Origin: Pseudorhodobacter sp.
GTDB lineage: Bacteria > Pseudomonadota > Alphaproteobacteria > Rhodobacterales > Rhodobacteraceae
Assembly (NCBI GenBank): GCA_014378345.1
Contig: JACMNW010000123.1
Coordinates: 1-9,487 of the forward strand
DNA length: 9,487 nucleotides
Reading direction: 5' to 3'
Position numbers and translations under genes: made by a program. The notes under the pieces were generated by a model. The model was not told where the DNA came from. It ran no database searches and saw nothing but the letters and a program-made list of their open reading frames with translations. Below are positions 1 through 6,144 of this stretch, piece after piece. The first letter of the stretch is position 1. The number at the start of each line of letters is the position of its first letter.

Positions 1-1
1 C

Positions 2-1012
2 AACAAACGCCACCTTGATATGGTGATGGCCCATATCACCCTGTCCGACCGCCCCTATATGGGATCGGTCACGTCGGAAGACCGTGTGGAAGACAGCATC
101 GAGATGTCGCGCATCCTGTTCGGCCATGATTTCGTTGATAAAAACTGCGTCATACTCGGCAATGTCAACGTCAACTCGCCCCTCGTGTGGGATGGCACCA
201 TGACCAATGCCTTGCGCGCCTATGCCCGCGCGGGTCAGGCCGCGGTGATCGTGCCCTTCATCCTCGGCGGTGCCATGGGCCCCGTCACCAACGCCGGCGG
301 AATCGCACAAAGCCTCGCCGAAACCATGGCAGGGTGCGCGCTGACGCAACTGGAACGCGCCGGCGCGCCGGTTATTTTCGGCAACTTCCTGTCCAGCATG
401 TCGCTGCGCTCCGGCTCCCCCACGTTCGGCACGCCGGAACCCGCCATCGGGTCGATGGTCATCGGCCAACTGGCCCGCCGCCTGAACCTGCCCCTGCGCT
501 GTTCGGGCAATTTCACCACCTCAAAACTGCCCGATGGCCAAGCGATGATGGAAGGCACGATGAGCATGCTCGCCGCCATCCATTGCGGGGCCAATTTCAT
601 CCTGCATTCGGCGGGATTTCTTGATGGCCTGCTCAGCATGTCCTACGAGAAATTCATGCTCGACGCCGATCTGTGCGGGGCCCTGCACAAATACCTTGCC
701 GGTGTCGTCATCGACGATGATCAGCTGGCGGTCGATGCCTTTGCCGAGGTCGGCCCCGGCAACCACTTTTTCGGCTGCGCCCACACCATGCGGCACTATG
801 AGACGGCGTTTTGGGATTCAGACCTGTCCGATAATGAGCCGTTCGAGAAATGGGAGGCAGCAGGATCAACCGACGCCGCCACCCGCGCCAATGCCCTGTG
901 GAAAAAGCGATTGGCGGAATACGAAGCCCCCGCCCTAGATCAAGGCCTACGCGACGGCTTGCAAGATTTCATCGACGCCAAAAAGGCGGGCATGGCCGAC
1001 GCGTGGTATTAA
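2..1012 (+). CDS. Trimethylamine methyltransferase family protein (MttB-like), 5' partial
   Basis: This is the C-terminal 336 residues of an MttB-superfamily corrinoid-dependent methyltransferase. Full members are roughly 500 residues, so about a third is missing upstream; the frame is open from base 2 and the first in-frame ATG at 20 is internal. The match rests on the run around residues 60-140 of the fragment (SPLVWDGTM, then a Gly-rich PFILGGAMGPVTNAGG stretch, then FGTPEPAIG) and on the later SKLPDGQAMMEG and GPGNHFFG segments, which together read as the family's TIM-barrel core. Family members move a methyl group from a quaternary or tertiary amine (trimethylamine, glycine betaine and relatives) to a cognate corrinoid protein. 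Archaeal MttB has an in-frame amber pyrrolysine codon; none occurs here, so this is a non-pyrrolysine member with unknown substrate. It ends 5 bases before the convergent transglycosylase gene. The family is secure; the substrate is not. Confidence 0.9.
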   Translation, partial: NKRHLDMVMAHITLSDRPYMGSVTSEDRVEDSIEMSRILFGHDFVDKNCVILGNVNVNSPLVWDGTMTNALRAYARAGQAAVIVPFILGGAMGPVTNAGGIAQSLAETMAGCALTQLERAGAPVIFGNFLSSMSLRSGSPTFGTPEPAIGSMVIGQLARRLNLPLRCSGNFTTSKLPDGQAMMEGTMSMLAAIHCGANFILHSAGFLDGLLSMSYEKFMLDADLCGALHKYLAGVVIDDDQLAVDAFAEVGPGNHFFGCAHTMRHYETAFWDSDLSDNEPFEKWEAAGSTDAATRANALWKKRLAEYEAPALDQGLRDGLQDFIDAKKAGMADAWY

Positions 1013-1026
1013 CGCGCTTAAGCGCG
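1013..1026. repeat. 14-bp perfect palindrome between convergent genes
   Basis: CGCGCTTAAGCGCG is its own reverse complement and sits between the stop codon of the methyltransferase gene and that of the convergent transglycosylase gene, overlapping the latter's stop. As RNA it would fold to a 5-bp GC-rich stem with a UUAA loop from either strand. No U-tract follows, so a bidirectional terminator role is only a possibility. Confidence 0.4.
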
Positions 1027-1482
1027 ATAGCTTACCTGATTCAAAATGCCGCGCCGCTTTGCCTCGTAATAATACCCCTTGGCATACCACATTACAGCCC
1101 GGTACTCGCTGCCATCCGCCACCAACCAAGCGCCGCGCAGATAGCGCACGGCATATTTTAAGTTAGTCTCGGCATCCAGCAGCCCCGACGCCGGGCCATC
1201 ATAGCCCATAGTCCCCGCCGTTTGCGGCAAGATCTGCATCAAACCATAATACGGCCCGTTGCGAGCCGCAGGGTTATAGCCGCTTTCGCGTTGCACCACC
1301 CGGTGAATCAGCGATGCGGGCACCTGATTTTCCGCCGCAGCCTGATTGATCAGCGCGCGCAATTCCGGCGTCTCACCGGAATATAACCCACGCGTTGCAT
1401 CCTCGCGTCGGGGCTTTGCACCGCAGCCCGCAAGCGACAGTGCCATCAAACCAAACACAGCCCGCCGTGAAAAATTGTGCAT
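1018..1482 (-). CDS. Lytic transglycosylase, SLT domain, lipoprotein-type
   Basis: The 154-residue protein has a short export signal followed by a soluble lytic transglycosylase domain that cleaves the MurNAc-GlcNAc bond of peptidoglycan, forming 1,6-anhydro products. Visible landmarks are a lipobox-like LAGC with Cys20 as the likely lipidated residue, the catalytic Glu66 in RESGYNP, GLMQI at 80-84, the TAGT segment at 89, and a closing YAKGYYYEAKRRG stretch. Residues 5-10 (SRRAVF) resemble a twin-arginine signal, so Tat export of the lipoprotein is possible. The frame is open to 1650, but I start at the ATG at 1480-1482 because AGGAG (1489-1493) lies 6 bases upstream and the signal peptide begins there; the longer N-terminus looks like noncoding sequence. 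The protein is short for the family, essentially a bare catalytic domain, and resembles virulence-type or VirB1-like lysozyme-fold enzymes. It is transcribed away from coxG. Confidence 0.88.
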   Translation of the reverse strand: MHNFSRRAVFGLMALSLAGCGAKPRREDATRGLYSGETPELRALINQAAAENQVPASLIHRVVQRESGYNPAARNGPYYGLMQILPQTAGTMGYDGPASGLLDAETNLKYAVRYLRGAWLVADGSEYRAVMWYAKGYYYEAKRRGILNQVSYRA

Positions 1483-1659
1483 TCGCCGCTCCTGAAAATC
1501 CCACGCCCGCAATATTGCGCGTTTTACAGGGTGGGTCAAATCCGGCTGGCTGTTTGCCGCTACCCCTTGATCACGTATATTTATCGCTCGCCCGCATCGA
1601 AAGACTTGCCGAAACATGAATCGTCGGATGATACTTGGTTGTGCGAGCATGGGGGGATG
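1483..1659. promoter_or_regulatory. Divergent control region (transglycosylase / coxG) with a palindrome
   Basis: This 177-base region must contain the promoters of the leftward transglycosylase gene and the rightward coxG. It holds a 12-bp perfect palindrome, CGCAATATTGCG (1508-1519), a candidate operator or AT-centred protein site, 26 bases upstream of the transglycosylase start. An AT-rich tatattta stretch at 1577-1584 could serve as a -10 element for coxG, with a weak TTTGCC at 1552-1557 as -35 (spacer 19). Only the palindrome is a firm observation; the promoter assignment is inference. Confidence 0.35.
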
Positions 1660-2172
1660 ATGCAGCTTTCTGATCAGCGCGATATTATGGCCGATCCGGC
1701 CACGGTTTGGGCAGCGCTTTTGAACCCGGACGTTTTAAAAGCCTCGGTTCCCGGCTGCGAAAGCATGACGGGAACTGCAGACACTCAATTTGAAGCGGTG
1801 GTCGTGCAAAAAGTCGGTCCTGTCAAAGCCACGTTCACGGGCGTCGTCAAACTGTCCGACCGAATCGAGGGCAAAAGTCTGACCATCAACGGCGAAGGCA
1901 AGGGCGGGCCTGCCGGTTTTGCCAAAGGTGGCGCACATGTCACGCTGGAACCTATCGAAGGCGGCACGCGGCTTGTCTACACGGTCGAGGCAAATGTCGG
2001 CGGTAAACTGGCCCAGCTTGGCAGCCGCATCATTGATGGTTTTGCCAAAAAGATGGCCGATGAATTTTTCACCCGATTTCAAGACACGGTGGAGGACGAC
2101 GGCGAAGATGATCCGGAAATTGCCGAAGGCGAAGCACCGAAAAAGGGGTGGTTCAAGCGCTTGATTTCTTGA
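1660..2172 (+). CDS. coxG: CoxG, carbon monoxide dehydrogenase subunit G (SRPBCC/START-like)
   Basis: A 170-residue member of the CoxG family, a START/SRPBCC-fold protein encoded with CODH-type molybdenum hydroxylases. It begins MQLSDQRDI, followed by the family hallmarks ADPATVWAALLNPDVLKASVPGCE (11-34), QKVGPVKATFTG (50-61) and GKLAQLGSRIID (115-126). CoxG is not catalytic. It is needed for CODH to associate with the membrane and has been proposed to pass electrons to quinone by binding it in its hydrophobic cavity. An acidic linker (about 145-160) leads to a basic-aromatic tail, KKGWFKRLIS, at the very C-terminus, which would suit membrane contact. I choose the ATG at 1660 over the adjacent 1657 because the G-run at 1651-1656 gives a 3-base spacing and family members start MQLSD. 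The frame is open to 1477, but the upstream part is unrelated. A 59-base gap separates it from coxS. Confidence 0.85.
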   Translation: MQLSDQRDIMADPATVWAALLNPDVLKASVPGCESMTGTADTQFEAVVVQKVGPVKATFTGVVKLSDRIEGKSLTINGEGKGGPAGFAKGGAHVTLEPIEGGTRLVYTVEANVGGKLAQLGSRIIDGFAKKMADEFFTRFQDTVEDDGEDDPEIAEGEAPKKGWFKRLIS

Positions 2173-2231
2173 CGAACAGAAACACTAAAAAAAAGAAAAA
2201 TACCTAGGTAGTCCCAAGGGAGGATAATAAG
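2173..2231 (+). promoter_or_regulatory. coxS leader with TACCTAGGTA palindrome
   Basis: Between coxG and coxS lie an A-rich tract (2186-2200), a 10-bp perfect palindrome TACCTAGGTA (2201-2210), and a strong Shine-Dalgarno AAGGGAGG (2216-2223) 8 bases before the coxS ATG. A TTGACG (2169-2174) overlapping the coxG stop could be a -35 element, but no convincing -10 follows at 16-18 bases. The half-sites resemble the TAC-type sites bound by GerE/NarL/LuxR-class helix-turn-helix regulators; this is inference. If real, coxSLM may have its own regulated promoter besides read-through from coxG. Confidence 0.35.
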
Positions 2232-2717
2232 ATGACTAAAGTCACGGTTATCGTGAACGGAAAATCCGTGTCGCGTGATGTTGAAGCGCGCATGTTGCTA
2301 TCGTCCTTCTTGCGCGACGGGCTGGGCATGACCGGCACCCATATTGGCTGCGATACCTCTCAATGCGGCGCTTGTGTGGTGCATGTGGATGGCATGGCCG
2401 TCAAATCCTGCTCGATTTTCGCTTTGGATGTGGCGGGTGCGCAGGTCAAAACCATCGAAGGCATGGCCAATGCGGATGGGTCACTCGGGCTTATCCAACA
2501 GGCTTTCCAAGATCACCACGGCCTGCAATGCGGCTTTTGCACCCCCGGCATGGTGATGACCACGGCAGCCCTTTTGGCCGATAACCCCAAGCCGACCGAG
2601 GCCGAAGTGCGCCACCATCTGGAAGGCAACATTTGCCGCTGCACGGGCTACCACAACATCGTCAAGGCGGTGCTGGCTGCATCCGGACAGGACATCCCTG
2701 CCGTAGCTGCCGAGTAA
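2232..2717 (+). CDS. coxS: CoxS, CODH-type small subunit with two [2Fe-2S] clusters
   Basis: A 161-residue iron-sulfur subunit of the xanthine oxidase / CO dehydrogenase family. It carries electrons from the molybdenum centre of CoxL to the FAD of CoxM. The N-terminal plant-ferredoxin domain holds Cys40, Cys45, Cys48 and Cys60 (GCDTSQCGAC, then SC). The C-terminal all-helical domain holds the second cluster's ligands Cys100, Cys103, Cys135 and Cys137 (CGFCTPG and CRCTGYHNI). All eight ligands are present and the length is normal for the family (about 155-170). The start is fixed by AAGGGAGG 8 bases upstream. It is first of the three catalytic subunit genes; the S-L-M order is that reported for form II CODH, whereas form I operons run M-S-L. 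Forty-seven bases separate it from coxL. Confidence 0.95.
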   Translation: MTKVTVIVNGKSVSRDVEARMLLSSFLRDGLGMTGTHIGCDTSQCGACVVHVDGMAVKSCSIFALDVAGAQVKTIEGMANADGSLGLIQQAFQDHHGLQCGFCTPGMVMTTAALLADNPKPTEAEVRHHLEGNICRCTGYHNIVKAVLAASGQDIPAVAAE

Positions 2718-2764
2718 ATTCGCATTTTCGGTGCCCTAAGCGCACCCATTCTGGGAGGAATGAT

Positions 2765-5137
2765 ATGCCTAAAGACAGTGGTATCGGTGCCAGCTCAAAG
2801 CGGCGCGAAGACGTGCGGTTCCTGACGGGACGCGGTCGTTATACTGCCGACATCCAACTTCACGGCCAAACCTACGCCGCCTTTGCCCGCTCGATCCACG
2901 CCCATGCGCGGATCGTGTCGATTGACACATCGGCAGCCGAGGCGATGGAGGGCGTGCTTGCCGTATTCACCGGGGCGGATTTCGCCGCGGTTGGCGGAAA
3001 CCCCGCAGGCTGGCTGATCCAAAGCCGCAACGGCGAAGCGATGAAGGAACCAAAGCGCCCCGTTCTGGCCCATGGCAAAGTGCGCCATGTCGGTGATGCC
3101 TATGCCGCCGTTATCGCCGAAACGCCCGAAATCGCCCGCTCTGCCGTCGAAGCGCTGGATGTGGTGTTCGAAGAGCTTCCCGCCATCGTCGATATGGCCG
3201 CTGCCGTCGCAGACAGCACGAACCGCGTGCATGACGAAATTTCCGATAACATCTGCTACGATTGGGGCTGGATCGAAGACAACCGCGCGGCCGTTGACGC
3301 CGCCTTCAAAGCCGCCCCGCATGTGACCAGCCTGAAGCTGATCAATAACCGTCTTGTGCCCAATGCGATGGAACCCCGCGCCTCCATTGGCGTCTATGAT
3401 CCGGGGACTGAGGATTACAAACTTTACACCACCAGCCAGAACCCGCACCTCACGCGCCTGCTCATCGCCGCCTTCGTGATGGGCATCCCAGAGCATAAAC
3501 TGAACGTCATCGCCCCTGATGTCGGCGGCGGCTTTGGATCGAAAATCTACCACTACGGCGAAGAGGCGCTGGTTCTGGCGGCATCGCGCCGCATTGGTCG
3601 CCCGGTGAAATGGGTGGCAGATCGGTCCGAATCGTTCCTGACCGATGCGCATGGCCGTGATCATGTGACCACTATCGAACTTGCTACCGACAAACAGGGT
3701 AACTTCCTTGCCCTGCGCACCGAAACTTTGGCCAATGTCGGTGCGTATCTGTCGAACTTCGCCACAGTCACGCCCACTTTCCTGCACGGCACGCTGATGG
3801 CTGGCCCCTACAAAACCCCGCTGGTCTATGTGAACGTCAAAACCGTGTTCACCAACACTGCGCCCGTCGATGCGTATCGTGGGGCAGGGCGGCCAGAGGC
3901 CACCTATTCGATTGAACGTGTGGTTGATAAAATGTGCCGCGAGCTGGGCCTTGATCCGGTGGCAGTGCGCCGCCAAAACTTCATTCAGCCGGACCAATTC
4001 CCCTACCAAACGCCCGTCGGCTTGGTCTACGACACCGGAAACTATGGTGCCACGCTGGATAAGTTGATGACGCTTGGCAATGTGTCAGGCTTTGAGTCCC
4101 GCCGCGCCAAAAGTGCTGAAAACGGTAAACTGCGCGGCTTTGGCCTGTCCACTTGGGTGGAAGCCTGCGGTATCGCGCCATCGGCTCTGGTGGGTGCCCT
4201 TGGTGCCCGCGTCGGCCTTTATGATGCGGCAACCGTGCGGGTAAACCCCACGGGCAACATCTCGGTCATGGTCGGCGCGCACAGCCACGGCCAAGGCCAT
4301 GAAACCGTCTTCGCCCAAATCGTAGCGGATAAGTTGGGCATCCCCGAAGCGAACATTGACATCGTGCATGGCGATACGTCCAAAATCCCGTTCGGCATGG
4401 GCAGCTACGGCTCGCGGAGCCTCGCAGTTTGCGGATCAGCGATGGACAAAGCCCTTGATAAAGTCATCGCCAAAGGTAAGAAAATCGCCGCCCATATGCT
4501 GGAAGCGGCCGAAGGTGACATCATCTTCGCCGATGGCAAGTTTTCAGTAACTGGCACTGACAAGGCGAAAACCTTCGGCGAAATCGCCTTTTCCGCCTAT
4601 GTGCCGCACAATTACCCACTGGCCACGCTGGAACCGGGCTTGGAAGAAACCGCCTTCTACGATCCCGCCAACTTTACCTATCCTGCCGGCGCCTATGGCT
4701 GCGAGGTTGAAATTGATCCCGACACAGGCCGCGTGGAAGTTGTATCCTTCACCTGCGCCGACGATTTCGGCAATGTGATGAACCCGATGATCGTCGAGGG
4801 CCAAGTGCACGGCGGCGTCGCCCAAGGCATCGGGCAGGCGCTGCTCGAAGGCTGCACTTACGATGATAACGGCCAGCTTCTGTCGGGCAGTTACATGGAT
4901 TACACCATGCCCCGCGCCGATGATCTGCCGATGTATACGGTTGATCACAGCTGCATCACGCCCTGCACCCACAACCCGCTTGGCGTCAAAGGCTGTGGTG
5001 AGGCGGGGGCCATCGGATCACCGCCAGCCGTGGTCAACGCGGTCATCGACGCGCTGCAACGTGGCGGCCATACCCGCATCACCCATATCGACATGCCCCT
5101 GACGCCGTCGCGCGTTTGGGCAGCGATCAACGCGTAA
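2765..5137 (+). CDS. coxL: CoxL, form II CODH-type molybdenum-binding large subunit
   Basis: A 790-residue molybdopterin-binding catalytic subunit of the xanthine oxidase family. It opens with RREDVRFLTGRGRYTADI and carries the molybdopterin motif GGGFGSK at 254-260, the active-site loop AYRGAGR at 370-376, HSHGQGHET in the C-terminal half, and GCGEAGAIG with the probable catalytic base Glu746. Form I CO dehydrogenase has AYRCSFR, whose cysteine bridges copper to molybdenum. Here that position is Gly373, so the Mo-Cu cluster of true CODH cannot form in the known way. This places the protein in form II, whose natural substrate is disputed; it may be an aldehyde- or other hydroxylase with little or no CO oxidation. 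The ATG at 2765 is chosen because GGAGG (2754-2758) lies 6 bases upstream; the frame extends to 2633 only by overlapping coxS. No coxDEF-type maturation genes are visible in the window. Confidence 0.95.
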   Translation: MPKDSGIGASSKRREDVRFLTGRGRYTADIQLHGQTYAAFARSIHAHARIVSIDTSAAEAMEGVLAVFTGADFAAVGGNPAGWLIQSRNGEAMKEPKRPVLAHGKVRHVGDAYAAVIAETPEIARSAVEALDVVFEELPAIVDMAAAVADSTNRVHDEISDNICYDWGWIEDNRAAVDAAFKAAPHVTSLKLINNRLVPNAMEPRASIGVYDPGTEDYKLYTTSQNPHLTRLLIAAFVMGIPEHKLNVIAPDVGGGFGSKIYHYGEEALVLAASRRIGRPVKWVADRSESFLTDAHGRDHVTTIELATDKQGNFLALRTETLANVGAYLSNFATVTPTFLHGTLMAGPYKTPLVYVNVKTVFTNTAPVDAYRGAGRPEATYSIERVVDKMCRELGLDPVAVRRQNFIQPDQFPYQTPVGLVYDTGNYGATLDKLMTLGNVSGFESRRAKSAENGKLRGFGLSTWVEACGIAPSALVGALGARVGLYDAATVRVNPTGNISVMVGAHSHGQGHETVFAQIVADKLGIPEANIDIVHGDTSKIPFGMGSYGSRSLAVCGSAMDKALDKVIAKGKKIAAHMLEAAEGDIIFADGKFSVTGTDKAKTFGEIAFSAYVPHNYPLATLEPGLEETAFYDPANFTYPAGAYGCEVEIDPDTGRVEVVSFTCADDFGNVMNPMIVEGQVHGGVAQGIGQALLEGCTYDDNGQLLSGSYMDYTMPRADDLPMYTVDHSCITPCTHNPLGVKGCGEAGAIGSPPAVVNAVIDALQRGGHTRITHIDMPLTPSRVWAAINA

Positions 5138-5153
5138 ACGAAGGGAAAAGCAC

Positions 5154-5939
5154 ATGTATAACTTCGACTTCGTAAAACCTGGCAATATCGCAGATGCGGC
5201 GAAAGCCTTGGCCACAGACGGCGCGCAAGCATTGTCCGGCGGCCAAACCCTTGTGCCGACGATGAAGCAACGCTTGGCATCGCCGTCAGTTCTGGTCAGC
5301 CTGACGGGCATTCCAGAAATGAAAGGCGTCTGCATGGCCGATGATGGCGTGTCGATCGGTGCGGCCACAATTCACCAAACCGTCGCCACGGATGCAGCGA
5401 AATATTACCCAGCGCTGGCAAAGCTTGCTGGCGGCATCGGCGATCCGGCTGTGCGCAACCGGGGTACACTTGGCGGGTCACTCGCCAACAACGATCCTTC
5501 CGCCTGCTACCCGTCGGCCGTGCTAGGGTCCGGCGCCACCGTCCACACCAACAAACGCAAGATCAAGGCCGATGACTATTTTCAGGGCATGTTCACCACC
5601 GCCCTGAAAGACGGTGAATTCATCACCTCAGTCACCTTCCCGGTCCCACAAAGGGCGGCTTACGTCAAGTTCGACCAACCCGCATCCCGCTTTGCCCTGA
5701 CGGCGGTGTTTGTCGCCAAATACGCAGATGGCGTGCGCGTGGCCGTTACCGGGGCCGCCGAAAATGGTGTGTTCCGCTGGACGGAGGCTGAGGCCGCACT
5801 CACCGCAAACTTCGCAGCCTCAGCAATCGCAAACCTGACTGTGCCCTCCAAAGGCATGATCAGCGATCTGCACGGCACATCCGCCTACCGCGCCAATCTG
5901 GTCAAGGTGCTGACAGGCCGCGCCGTTACCGCAGCGTAA
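5154..5939 (+). CDS. coxM: CoxM, CODH-type FAD-binding medium subunit
   Basis: A 261-residue flavoprotein of the molybdenum hydroxylase family (vanillyl-alcohol-oxidase-type FAD fold plus CODH C-terminal domain). It accepts electrons from the CoxS clusters and passes them to an external acceptor. The two FAD-binding signatures are visible: SGGQTLVP at 28-35 (usually AGGQSL or similar) and GDPAVRNRGTLGGSLANNDP at 96-115. The length is slightly short compared with the usual 265-290 but no domain is missing. AAGGGA (5141-5146) lies 7 bases before the ATG. Only 16 bases separate it from coxL, so coxS, coxL and coxM are surely cotranscribed. A hairpin terminator begins 22 bases after its stop, making it the last gene of the unit. 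Confidence 0.94.
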   Translation: MYNFDFVKPGNIADAAKALATDGAQALSGGQTLVPTMKQRLASPSVLVSLTGIPEMKGVCMADDGVSIGAATIHQTVATDAAKYYPALAKLAGGIGDPAVRNRGTLGGSLANNDPSACYPSAVLGSGATVHTNKRKIKADDYFQGMFTTALKDGEFITSVTFPVPQRAAYVKFDQPASRFALTAVFVAKYADGVRVAVTGAAENGVFRWTEAEAALTANFAASAIANLTVPSKGMISDLHGTSAYRANLVKVLTGRAVTAA

Positions 5940-5961
5940 AGCGCCGCAATAAGCATCAATC

Positions 5962-5989
5962 AAAGCCCTCCGGCCATCCGGGGGGCTTT
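5962..5989 (+). terminator. Rho-independent-type hairpin ending the cox operon
   Basis: Arms AAAGCCCTCCGG (5962-5973) and CCGGGGGGCTTT (5978-5989) pair over 12 bases with a single G-U wobble and a 4-base loop CCAT. The right arm ends in TTTGT, a short T-tract. It lies 22 bases after the coxM stop and well before the next promoter. Confidence 0.8.
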
Positions 5990-6034
5990 GTCATGGCCGC
6001 GTCACTTTAACCCGCTACTGCATTGTTGAAAGAA

Positions 6035-6078
6035 CCAGATATCCGGGGGGTTGCGCACCGCAAAACGCCAGATATAAT
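6035..6078 (+). promoter_or_regulatory. Candidate promoter of the HNH gene with flanking direct repeat
   Basis: TTGCGC (6051-6056) and a perfect TATAAT (6073-6078) are separated by 16 bases, a plausible sigma-70 promoter about 70 bases upstream of the HNH gene. The -35 element is part of a small inverted repeat, TTGCG-CAC-CGCAA (6051-6063). An 8-base direct repeat CCAGATAT flanks it (6035-6042 and 6068-6075), start to start 33 bases apart, about three helical turns. The -10 is convincing; the regulatory reading of the repeats is inference. The rest of 5990-6144 shows nothing else I can interpret. Confidence 0.5.
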
Positions 6079-6144
6079 TTAGCTTATAAAAGACACCAAC
6101 CAAGGTGGAATTTAGTGGCACCGTGAAAGCGAAAGGTAAGACCT

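Noticed and set aside
1483..1650. N-terminal extension of the transglycosylase to a start at 1650
   Set aside because: The extension precedes a clear signal peptide with an AGGAG-led ATG at 1482, and it would fill the divergent promoter region.
2196..2231. Riboswitch or attenuator in the coxS leader
   Set aside because: The leader is too short for a known riboswitch, and only very small competing hairpins around the ribosome site can be drawn.
2633..2764. Upstream extension of coxL into coxS
   Set aside because: It would overlap coxS in another frame, whereas ATG 2765 has GGAGG at 6 bases and begins at the expected family N-terminus.
2795..4009. A 404-codon open frame antisense to coxL
   Set aside because: It lies entirely opposite a well-recognised coxL, lacks a ribosome site I can see, and its translation has no recognisable motif; it is a codon-bias shadow.
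5018..5368. Minus-strand open frames across the coxL/coxM junction
   Set aside because: They are antisense to two certain genes and carry no recognisable domain.
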